Assembly: GCF_035825295.1 (NCBI RefSeq)
Contig: NZ_JAYMGI010000002.1
Span: 4,753,501-4,817,500 of the forward strand
Source: Actinacidiphila sp. DG2A-62
Lineage (GTDB): Bacteria; Actinomycetota; Actinomycetes; Streptomycetales; Streptomycetaceae
Length of the DNA: 64,000 bases
Direction: 5' to 3'
Shown: positions 55,842-63,314 of the stretch, in pieces
Layout: each line of letters starts with the position of its first letter
Numbering within the stretch: position 1 is the first letter of the stretch
Notes under the pieces: generated by a model
Seen by the model: only the letters and a program-made list of their open reading frames with translations
Database searches by the model: none
What the model was told of the DNA's origin: nothing
Made by a program: the position numbers and the translations under genes

Positions 55842-57767
55842 TCAGGTGCAGGTGATGGTGGAGTCGGCCCAGTCCGCCAGGTTGGCGAAACCGAGGCCGC
55901 GGCCCACCGGCTCGACCACGAGCGTCAGCGTCGCGTAGCCGGCGATGCCCACGTGCACCGGCACCGCCGGGTCGCCGGCCCCGACCGGCCCGGAGCCGTA
56001 CAGCCGCACCCCGTCCCCGTACACCGAGAACTCCAGCTGGGTGCGGGCGAACCGCGCGACCCGTACGAGGTCGTCGACGCCGGCCCGCGCGTCGTACGTC
56101 ACGCACGCCCGGTTGAGGTCGATCGTCACGGTCGACGGCGCGTGCACGGTGATGCCGTGGTCGTACACCGTCCCGCCGACGGACGGCGACGACCGGTCCC
56201 ACCACCAGCCGCCCGGCGCCTGCCGGATCGTCGGCTCGGTCGCACCGTCGCCCGGCCGGCCCACCGGCAGCGAGTCGACCTGGTAGGCGGTCGGCGCGGG
56301 CGGCGGTGTGGTCGGCGGCGTCGTCGGGGGAGTGGTGGGCGGCGGAGTCGGGCTGGGCGTCGGCTTCGGCGCGGGCGGCGTCGTGACCACCGGCGTCGGC
56401 GACGGCTTGGGGCTCGGCCTGGGCGCGGGCGCCGGGGCGTGGGTGGGCGCAGGCGACGGCGGCGGCACGACCGGCGCCACCACCGGCGGCGACGGCGTGG
56501 GTTTCGGCGCGGGCGTCGGCGGGATCGTCGCGACGGGCGCGGCGACCGTCTCCTTGGCCTTGGCCTTGGGCGGAGGCGGCTGCTTGCCGTCGCCCCCGGT
56601 CAGCGCGAAAGCGAGCGCGGCCGCCGCGGCGACCGCCACCACGCCCGCCGCGATGCCGGCCTTGACCGGCGCGCCCAGCCCCTCGCTCGCCGCGGCGCCC
56701 CCGCCCGCGGCCGCGCTGCTCCCGGAACCCGTCGCCGCCGCGGCGGCGCCCCCCGCGGCGCCCGCGGCGGCGGTGCCGCCCGCGACGACGGCCGCGGCCT
56801 TGGCCGCACCGGCGGCTGCGAACCAGCCGATGTACGCGACCGGCAGCAGCCCCTTGAGCGCCGAGTTGAGGTCGGCCAGCTCCATCGAGGCCGCGCTGCA
56901 CCGCGCGCACTCCTTCAGATGCCGGTTCAACTCCCGGTCGGCGCGCAGCCGCAGGCCGCCCCGCGCATGGGCGCCGAGCCGGTCGGCGTACCGCGCGCAC
57001 TCGCCCTCGGTGGTGAGGCTGGAACTGACGTGCGCCTGCAGGTACGCCTGGCGCAGCCCCTCGCGGGCGCGGTGCGCGAGCACGGCCGTGGCGTTCGGCG
57101 TCAGGCCGAGCAGCGGCGCGACGGCGCTCGGCGACTCGTCCTCGACGGCGGTGTGCCACAGCACGGTCTGCCACCGCTCGGGCAGCGTGCGGAACGCCTG
57201 GATCGCCAGCGAACGCTCCGCCTCGTGCATCGCGCGCACGTCCGCGCCCAGGTCCGCGGTCTCCTCGGTCGCCGAGGAGCCGGCCGCGCTGACCGCGAAC
57301 ACCGCGAAGTCCTCGACGAGCTGCTCGCGCTTGGCGGTGCTGCCCCAGGTCGCGGCGACCCGCCGCACGGTGGTGAGCAGGTACGCGCGCACCGCGAACT
57401 GCGGACCGCTGCCGCCGCGGATCGCCTGCAGCGTGCGGGCGAAGACCTCGCCGGTCAGGTCCTCGGCGGTGTACGTGTCCCGGCAGCACGTCCGGGCGTA
57501 GCGGCGTACCGATTCTGCGTGCCTGCGGTACAGCTCCTCGTACGCGCTGTCCTGTCCGGCCCGCACCAGGTCCACGAGCTCGGCGTCCGAGAGGGCGCCG
57601 GGGTCCGCGGTGGCGGCTGCGCCTGCGCTTGTCCCGTCCGGGGCGGGCGCGTCCGAAGCGTCCGCTCGCGGCATGCGGTCCCGCTGTTCCGGCACCCTGT
57701 GCGGCAGCTCATCGTCGGCCCCCGGCCCTCTCCCGGCCGTTCCGGAGTCCCCGTTCGCCTCGTCCAC
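55842..57767 (-). CDS. Membrane-anchored sigma factor with zinc finger and NPCBM ectodomain
   Basis: A single protein of about 641 residues combines a full signalling chain. About 60-135: sigma-70 region 2 (AELVDLVRAGQDSAYEELYR; YTAEDLTGEVFARTL). About 190-245: region 4 (LPERWQTVLWHTAVEDES; LGLTPNATAVLAHRAREGLR). About 250-295: a zinc-binding anti-sigma-like motif with HLKECARC (H-x3-C-x2-C). About 363-390: a membrane helix. About 395-495: a Pro/Thr-rich spacer. About 496-639: an NPCBM-type carbohydrate-binding domain (GGTVYDHGITVHAPSTVTID). It looks like a sigma factor tethered to the membrane and controlled by an outside glycan. Release by proteolysis is inferred. The start is uncertain: GTG 57767 is used; GTG 57821 or ATG 57674 are possible. 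Confidence 0.82.
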   Translation of the reverse strand: MDEANGDSGTAGRGPGADDELPHRVPEQRDRMPRADASDAPAPDGTSAGAAATADPGALSDAELVDLVRAGQDSAYEELYRRHAESVRRYARTCCRDTYTAEDLTGEVFARTLQAIRGGSGPQFAVRAYLLTTVRRVAATWGSTAKREQLVEDFAVFAVSAAGSSATEETADLGADVRAMHEAERSLAIQAFRTLPERWQTVLWHTAVEDESPSAVAPLLGLTPNATAVLAHRAREGLRQAYLQAHVSSSLTTEGECARYADRLGAHARGGLRLRADRELNRHLKECARCSAASMELADLNSALKGLLPVAYIGWFAAAGAAKAAAVVAGGTAAAGAAGGAAAAATGSGSSAAAGGGAAASEGLGAPVKAGIAAGVVAVAAAAALAFALTGGDGKQPPPPKAKAKETVAAPVATIPPTPAPKPTPSPPVVAPVVPPPSPAPTHAPAPAPRPSPKPSPTPVVTTPPAPKPTPSPTPPPTTPPTTPPTTPPPAPTAYQVDSLPVGRPGDGATEPTIRQAPGGWWWDRSSPSVGGTVYDHGITVHAPSTVTIDLNRACVTYDARAGVDDLVRVARFARTQLEFSVYGDGVRLYGSGPVGAGDPAVPVHVGIAGYATLTLVVEPVGRGLGFANLADWADSTITCT

Positions 57768-57892
57768 GGGGCAAGCGTGGCACACGTCCCGCCCGTACGA
57801 TCCCCCCTTCCCCCGAACCACCCGTCCGTGAACCCCCGTTCACACAACCTCCACGACGCCGCTGCCGCTGAGCTTCCACCCGGCCTACGCGT

Positions 57893-57961
57893 CTGCCCCG
57901 TCCTCGCCGTCCCCGGCCGCCGGTCCGCTGGGGCTGGCGGGGGCACCTCCCGGACGGAGTC
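57893..57961 (+). repeat. 69-base dispersed repeat, copy A
   Basis: The stretch starting CTGCCCCGTCCTCGCC and ending CACCTCCCGGACGGAGTC matches, without gaps and with roughly 85 percent identity, the reverse complement of 63215-63283. It fills much of the 316-base gene-free gap upstream of the sigma gene (57768-58083). The core GGGGGCACCTCCCGGACGG is, from memory, a common intergenic sequence of streptomycetes. Confidence 0.7.
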
Positions 57962-58083
57962 TGGGGGAGAGTCACCCCCCGGGGCGACCCCGACCGCACA
58001 CCGCGACGCCGCGCACCCGGCCAGGGCAACGCCGGACGTCAGCGCACAGCAGCGCGGTCAGGCCCAGCGCCCAGCGCCCAGCG

Positions 58084-58986
58084 TCACGCTCCCGGGCGAG
58101 AGCGGAGGCCGTCGAGGAGGATGTCGAGCAGCCGCGAGGACGCCGCCGCCTGCTGCGCCGCATCCGGCAAGGCCGGCGCCGCCGTCGCGATGACGAGCAG
58201 CACATCCGCCACCGACACGTCCCGCCTCAACTCACCCGCCTCCCGCGCCCGCTCCACCAACCGCCCGACGACATCCAGCAACTCCGGCACGCCATCCCCG
58301 GCGTCGCCCCGGGCCTCGCCGCCGGCCGCGGCCTCGCGCCCCGACCGCTCCCGCTCCGCCGTCGCCGCCTCCCCCGGCAACGGCAGCCGCACCCGCTGCT
58401 GCGGCACCCGCGCCGCGTCGGGCCCCCCGGGCGAGTACGCCCGCCCGTACTCGCCGACCTCGCCGCGCGTCTCGCCGCGAACCTCGCCGCGCACCTCCTC
58501 GCGGACCTCCCCGCGAACCTCCTGCGCGGACTCCGCCTCCTCCGCGCCCTCCTCGACGCGCAGAACCTGCGGCGGCAGCAGCCGCCCCGCCCCCGACGCC
58601 GCCGACGTCCGCAGGAACCGCGCCAGCGCCGACCACGCCTCGTCCTCCTGCCCGAGCGCGCTGCGCGCCTGCTCGGTCAGCCGCGCGGTCTCCTCCTCGG
58701 CGATCCGCCTGACCAGCACGTCCTTGCTGGGGAAGCGGCGGTAGACCGTACCGACGCCGACCCGCGCGCGACGCGCCACGTCCTCCATCGGCGCGCCGTA
58801 CCCCAGCTCGCCGAAGACCTCGCGGGCCGCGCGCAGCACGTGTTCGAGGTTGCGCTGTGCGTCCACCCGCAGCGGCGCCGGCCGGTGCGAGCCCGTCGTG
58901 TGCCCCGTCCCGCCGCCCGGCGCGGCGGCCCCGCCGGGGCCACCGGATGCGGACGTCGCGACGCGCTGAACATCCTGAATGTGCAT
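58084..58986 (-). CDS. TetR-family regulator with charged repeat insertion
   Basis: A 300-residue TetR-type repressor. After a Gly/Pro/Thr-rich N-terminus of about 40 residues comes the DNA-binding domain: NLEHVLRAAREVFGELGYGA, MEDVARRARVGVGTVYRRFP and SKDVLVRRIAEEETARL. The ligand domain is interrupted at about 150-240 by low-complexity sequence, including GEVR/EEVR repeats (58455-58530). It ends with VLLVIATAAPALPDAAQQ. ATG at 58986 follows GGGGGATGG. It is divergent from the NDH-2-like gene, its probable target along with itself. Confidence 0.85.
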   Translation of the reverse strand: MHIQDVQRVATSASGGPGGAAAPGGGTGHTTGSHRPAPLRVDAQRNLEHVLRAAREVFGELGYGAPMEDVARRARVGVGTVYRRFPSKDVLVRRIAEEETARLTEQARSALGQEDEAWSALARFLRTSAASGAGRLLPPQVLRVEEGAEEAESAQEVRGEVREEVRGEVRGETRGEVGEYGRAYSPGGPDAARVPQQRVRLPLPGEAATAERERSGREAAAGGEARGDAGDGVPELLDVVGRLVERAREAGELRRDVSVADVLLVIATAAPALPDAAQQAAASSRLLDILLDGLRSRPGA

Positions 58987-59049
58987 TTGTCCATCCCCCG
59001 CAAATCTCGTCAGTCTCCCCCGGAGACTCCCCACCCATTACGAAGATCG

Positions 59050-59079
59050 CTGCGTACGAGACGCAGTAGTACGAGATAC
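59050..59079. promoter_or_regulatory. Operator-like repeats between tetR and NDH genes
   Basis: CTGCGT-ACGAG-ACGCAG (59050-59066) is a perfect inverted repeat and GTA-CGAGA-TAC (59069-59079) another; GTACGAGA occurs twice. They lie in the 349-base divergent spacer (58987-59335), about 65-95 bases from the TetR start. A DnaA-type box (TTGTCCACA, minus strand, 59298-59306) is also present. TetR binding is inference. Confidence 0.5.
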
Positions 59080-59335
59080 GAACATAGTTGAGGCCGCGTC
59101 GATAAAGAAGGGGGCGGGTACGGTTCGGGCAAGGCGTGACACCTACGGGCTCACGCGGGCACTCCGTACGCCCCCGCTCGTCCGCCCGCGCGCGCCCCGC
59201 GCGCACCCCGCCCTGACGGCCCGTCGCGCCGCGCCGCGCAAACCGCCGCCCCTCGGACGTGGACCGCGGCGAAATTCCTGAAACATCATGTCCGCCCTGT
59301 GGACAAACGACCGTGGTCCATTGCCTCATGGAGCA

Positions 59336-60772
59336 ATGACGACGGAGTCGACACCTTTGGCCAAGGGAAGCACGCCGCGCATTCTCGTGGTCGGCGGTGG
59401 CTATGTCGGTATGTATGCGGCCCTGCGCCTGCAGCGCAAGCTGAAACCGCCGCGCGAACGCGATCAGGAGCGCACCGCGGAGGTCCGGGCCGCCGCACCC
59501 GCGCCCGCCGAGATCGTCGTCGTCGAACCGCAGCCGTACATGACGTACCAGCCGTTCCTGCCCGAGGCCGCGGCCGGCTCGATCTCGCCGCGGCACGTCG
59601 TCGTGCCGCTGCGCCGTCTGCTCGACCGCTGCCGCATCGTCGTCGGCGAGGCGCGCGCGATCGACCACGCGCGGCGGGTGGCCACCGTCGCCACGCTCGC
59701 CACCGCCCAGGACGGCGGCGCCGAGCTGGAGATCCCGTACGACCAGCTCGTGCTCGCGCCCGGGTCGATCTCGCGCACCCTGCCGGTGCCGGGGCTGGCC
59801 GAGCACGGCATCGGCTTCACGACCGTCGAGGAGGCCATCGGCCTGCGCAACCACGTGCTGGAGCAGCTCGACATCGCCTCCGCCACGCGCGACGCCGAGG
59901 TCCGCGAGGCCGCGCTGACCTTCGTCTTCGTCGGCGGCGGATACGCCGGCACCGAGGCGCTCGCCGAGCTGGAGAACATGGCCCGCTACGCCGTGCGCTA
60001 CTACCACAACATCCAGCCCGACGACCTGAAATGGGTCCTGGTCGAGGCCACCGGGCGCATCCTGCCCGAGGTCGGCGAGGAGCTGGGCCGCTACGCGGTG
60101 CGGGAACTGCGCGGCCGCAACGTCGACGTCCGCCTGGAGACCCGCCTGGTCTCGTGCGAGGGGCGCGTCGCCGTCCTCTCCGACGGCGCGCACCTGCCCA
60201 CCCGCACGCTCGTGTGGACGGCCGGCGTCAAGCCCGCGCCGGTGCTCGCCGCCTCCGGGCTGCCGCTGGACGCCCGCGGCCGGCTGCGCGCGGACGCGAC
60301 GCTGCGGGTGGTCGGCGACGGCGGCCCGGTGGCGGGCGTCTGGTCGGGCGGCGACGCCGCGGCCGTCCCCGATCTCGCCGCCGACGACCCGGGCGCGCTG
60401 TGCGCGCCCAACGCCCAGCACGCGGTGCGCCAGGCGCGCGTCCTGGCCGACAACCTCGTGGCCGAACTGCGCGGCGGCGGGCAGCTCACCGAGTACCGCC
60501 ACAAGCACGCCGGCTCGGTGGCCTCGCTCGGCCTGCACGAGGGCGTCGCGCACCTCTACGGCCGCAAGGTCACCGGCTATCCGGCCTGGCTGATCCACCG
60601 CGCGTACCACCTCAGCCGGGTGCCGACCGTCAACCGCAAGGCCAAGGTGCTGGCCGAATGGGTGCTCGCCGGCCTGTTCACACGCGAGATCGTCTCGCTC
60701 GGGTCGCTGGAGCACCCGCGTGCCGAGTTCGAACTCGCCGCGGGCGGCGGGCCGGACGACGACCGCCGCTGA
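59336..60772 (+). CDS. NAD(P)/FAD-dependent oxidoreductase, NDH-2-like
   Basis: A 478-residue flavoprotein with two Rossmann motifs: RILVVGGGYVGMYAALRLQR for FAD near the start and VFVGGGYAGTEALAELENMA for NAD(P)H in the middle. PYMTYQPFLPEAAAG, LVLAPGSISRTLPVPG and VWSGGDAAAVPD (FAD-binding end) are typical of type II NADH dehydrogenases, which pass electrons from NADH to quinone without pumping protons. The C-terminal AKVLAEWVLAGLF helix could attach it to the membrane. A 25-residue charged insertion follows the first helix. ATG at 59336 with GGAG close upstream. Confidence 0.88.
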   Translation: MTTESTPLAKGSTPRILVVGGGYVGMYAALRLQRKLKPPRERDQERTAEVRAAAPAPAEIVVVEPQPYMTYQPFLPEAAAGSISPRHVVVPLRRLLDRCRIVVGEARAIDHARRVATVATLATAQDGGAELEIPYDQLVLAPGSISRTLPVPGLAEHGIGFTTVEEAIGLRNHVLEQLDIASATRDAEVREAALTFVFVGGGYAGTEALAELENMARYAVRYYHNIQPDDLKWVLVEATGRILPEVGEELGRYAVRELRGRNVDVRLETRLVSCEGRVAVLSDGAHLPTRTLVWTAGVKPAPVLAASGLPLDARGRLRADATLRVVGDGGPVAGVWSGGDAAAVPDLAADDPGALCAPNAQHAVRQARVLADNLVAELRGGGQLTEYRHKHAGSVASLGLHEGVAHLYGRKVTGYPAWLIHRAYHLSRVPTVNRKAKVLAEWVLAGLFTREIVSLGSLEHPRAEFELAAGGGPDDDRR

Positions 60773-60909
60773 GCGCACCGCGGGCGACGACCGCGGCCCG
60801 CCACGCGCGGGGCGCGATTCCCGCTGCGGCCGGGCTTCGGCCACACTGGACGCGTGACCCCGCGTGCAACCGCACTGGCAAAGAGTGCCACATACGAGGA
60901 ATCGGACGT

Positions 60910-62895
60910 TTGAACCTGACGCGCTGGAGCGGCCGGCTCCCCGGAACACAGCGGCGTGGCGCCGTCCCCGCGGCCCGCGGCAAGGCGAGCGACCCCGCGG
61001 GCGGCTCCCCGGGCGGGCCCGGCGAGCCGGGCGGCGCCCGGACCGGCGGCGCGGCCGGCGGCTCAGGCAGCGGCTCAGGCGGAGGGCCTGCCGGCGGCGC
61101 GGACGGGGGTCAGGACGGGGGCACGGGCGCGAGGTCCGGGCCCGGTGCGAGCGGTCCCGCGGGCGCCGGCGGTCCCGCGAGCGCGGGCGGTACGGGACGG
61201 CGCGACGCCGTCGCCACAGCGGGCGGGCGCGGCGGTGAGGCCGCCGGCGCGGACGCCGGCGCATTCCCCGGCGCATTCCCCGACGCGACGGGACTCGCCG
61301 CGGTCACGGAGGCCGTCGCGGGCGCGGGTACTCCCGGCACGGCCGGTGCCGCGGGCGCCCTCGGCGCGGGCTCCGGGCCGGACACCGGCGCCGCCGCCCT
61401 CCTCGCCACCCTCCCCGCGCTCATCGCGGTCACCCACGGCCCCGCCCACCGCGTCGCCTTCGTCAACGACGCCTACACCGACGTCTTCGGCCCGCGCGCC
61501 GCCGGCGCCCCCGCCCGCGAGGCACTGCCCGAACTCGACGAACTCGGCCTGCTCCCGCTGATGGACCAGGTCCACCGCAGCGGTCGCCCACGCACCGTCA
61601 AGGCGCGCAAAGTCACCCGTGCGGACGGCGCGGCCGTCACTCGTCAGGGTTACTTCACCTTCACCTGCACCCCGGTCCGCGCCGGCGAACAGGACCCCGA
61701 GCGCCGCGGCGTCCTTGTCTTCGCCGCCGACGTCACCGACCAGGTCCAGTCGGCCGAGCGCCTGCGCGAGAGCGAGCGCCGCCTCCGCGACACCGCCGTG
61801 ACCCTCCAGCGCAGCCTGCTCCCGCAGCAGCTGGAGCAGCCCGACGACCTGCGCGTCGCCGCCACCTACCAGCCCGGCGGCACCGACGCCGCGGTCGGCG
61901 GCGACTGGTACGACGTGATCACCCTCGGCGCCGGCCGCACCGCCGTCGTCATCGGCGACGTCATGGGCCGCGGGGTGCGCGCCGCCGCCGTCATGGGCCA
62001 GCTGCGCACCGCCGTACGGGCCTACGCGCGGCTCGACCTGCCGCCGCACGAGGTCGTCCAGCTCCTGGACGGCCTCACCTCCGAGATCGACGCCACCCAG
62101 ATCGCCACCTGCGTCTACGCCGTCCACGACCCCAGCGAGGGACGGCTCTCCTATGCCAGCGCCGGTCACCTGCCGATCCTGATCCGCGACCCGGACGGCG
62201 AGGTGCGGCGTATCGACGAGCCGACCGGGCCGCCGCTGGGCACCGGCGGCTGGATGCACACCTCCGGCGCCGTCCCGCTGGGGCCCGGCTGCACGGCCGT
62301 CCTCTACACCGACGGCCTCATCGAGCGGCGCGACCGCGACATCGACGAGGGCGTCGACACGCTGACGCAGGCGCTGGCGGGCGCGAGCGGCGCGCCGGCC
62401 GTCATCTGCGACCGCCTGCTGCGGTCGCTCGGCGTCACGTCCGAGCACGACGACGACGTGGCCGTCCTGGTGCTGCAACACCCCGATCACTCCGGCAGCA
62501 ACGAGGCAGAGCTGTTCAGGAACGCGTCGCTCGACCTCCTCGGCGGGGTCGAGGCGGCGCCGCGGGCGCGGGCGTTCGCGTCGGGGGTGCTGGCGTCGTG
62601 GCGGTTCCCGGTGGAGCTGCGGGACCTGGGAGTGCTGGCGGCGAGCGAGCTGGTGGCGAACTCGTTGAAGCACGGGCACCCGCCCATGCGGTTGCGGCTC
62701 CGCCGCACGGATCGGCGGCTCATCATCGAGGTGACGGACGGGGATGAGCATCTGCCGCGGCAGCGGCGGGCGGAGCCGGCGGACGAGGCGGGGCGGGGGA
62801 TCTCGATCATCGCGACGATCGCGTCCAACTGGGGGTCGCGGCGGACGCCGGGCGGGGGCAAGGCGGTCTGGTGCGAGTTCGCCCTCCCGAGCTAA
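60910..62895 (+). CDS. PAS-SpoIIE phosphatase with C-terminal ATPase (RsbU/W type)
   Basis: A 661-residue regulator. The first 160 residues are Gly/Ala/Pro low complexity. About 164-284 is a PAS domain (RVAFVNDAYTDVFGPRA; VLVFAADVTDQVQSAERL). About 294-520 is a PP2C/SpoIIE phosphatase (LQRSLLPQQLEQPDDLRVAA; GGDWYDVI and GDVMGRGVRAAAVM with metal-binding Asp). About 544-657 is a HATPase_c_2 domain (VLAASELVANSLKHGHPP, intact N-box Asn). It can thus in principle both dephosphorylate an anti-sigma antagonist and act as its kinase. BldG-like antagonists are candidate partners. Start TTG 60910 behind GAGGA is tentative. Confidence 0.88.
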   Translation: MNLTRWSGRLPGTQRRGAVPAARGKASDPAGGSPGGPGEPGGARTGGAAGGSGSGSGGGPAGGADGGQDGGTGARSGPGASGPAGAGGPASAGGTGRRDAVATAGGRGGEAAGADAGAFPGAFPDATGLAAVTEAVAGAGTPGTAGAAGALGAGSGPDTGAAALLATLPALIAVTHGPAHRVAFVNDAYTDVFGPRAAGAPAREALPELDELGLLPLMDQVHRSGRPRTVKARKVTRADGAAVTRQGYFTFTCTPVRAGEQDPERRGVLVFAADVTDQVQSAERLRESERRLRDTAVTLQRSLLPQQLEQPDDLRVAATYQPGGTDAAVGGDWYDVITLGAGRTAVVIGDVMGRGVRAAAVMGQLRTAVRAYARLDLPPHEVVQLLDGLTSEIDATQIATCVYAVHDPSEGRLSYASAGHLPILIRDPDGEVRRIDEPTGPPLGTGGWMHTSGAVPLGPGCTAVLYTDGLIERRDRDIDEGVDTLTQALAGASGAPAVICDRLLRSLGVTSEHDDDVAVLVLQHPDHSGSNEAELFRNASLDLLGGVEAAPRARAFASGVLASWRFPVELRDLGVLAASELVANSLKHGHPPMRLRLRRTDRRLIIEVTDGDEHLPRQRRAEPADEAGRGISIIATIASNWGSRRTPGGGKAVWCEFALPS

Positions 62896-62972
62896 TCCGC
62901 CGCTGCGTTGCGGTGACGCCGGGCGCTGCGCTTGGCCGGGCGCGCTGGGTTGCGTTGTGGGTCGGGGTCGTC

Positions 62973-63064
62973 CCGGGGGTATCTCCTCGGACTTCGAAAG
63001 TGACTCGTTTCGTTGCCTGCTTTCTGCCGGTGTTGTTTTCGAAGTCCTGCGGGGACACCCCCGG
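62973..63064. repeat. Dispersed inverted-repeat element
   Basis: Outer arms CCGGGGGT/ACCCCCGG and inner arms GGACTTCGAAA/TTTCGAAGTCC (62989-62999, 63037-63047) form a long stem with a mostly unpaired centre of about 37 bases. The sequence is AT-richer than its surroundings. Its peptide shadows (TGRKQATKRVTFEVRGD) are ones I have seen in many streptomycete hypothetical proteins, suggesting a multi-copy intergenic element. It lies in the 419-base gap between the phosphatase gene and the MFS gene. Confidence 0.6.
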
Positions 63065-63105
63065 ACCGCCCCCTCGGGCCGTGCATGCGCTGCGGGCCGA
63101 GTAGT

Positions 63106-63208
63106 CAGGGGCGCGGGGAACTGCGCGAGCAACCACGACGGACCGGTGGACGGGGACGGACTGTTCAGGGCAGGCGGGCGGCCGGTTTTTCAGGGGCGCG
63201 GGGAACTG
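63106..63208 (+). repeat. Two copies of the CAGGGGCGCGGGGAACTG repeat
   Basis: Identical 18-base copies lie at 63106-63123 and 63191-63208; a third, inverted, forms the topA terminator at 48074-48091. From memory this is among the most abundant short intergenic sequences of Streptomyces. It is not coding. Confidence 0.85.
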
Positions 63209-63214
63209 CTCTCC

Positions 63215-63283
63215 GACTCCGTCCGGGAGGTGCCCCCACCAGCCACAGTGGACCCGCAGTCGGGAATGGCGAGGACGGGGCAG
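63215..63283 (-). repeat. 69-base dispersed repeat, copy B
   Basis: Reverse-orientation partner of 57893-57961, immediately after the second 18-base repeat. It lies downstream of the minus-strand MFS gene and could act in transcription termination. Confidence 0.7.
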
Positions 63284-63314
63284 CCGGGGGGATCGGCTGG
63301 GAGCACCCGCAGGG

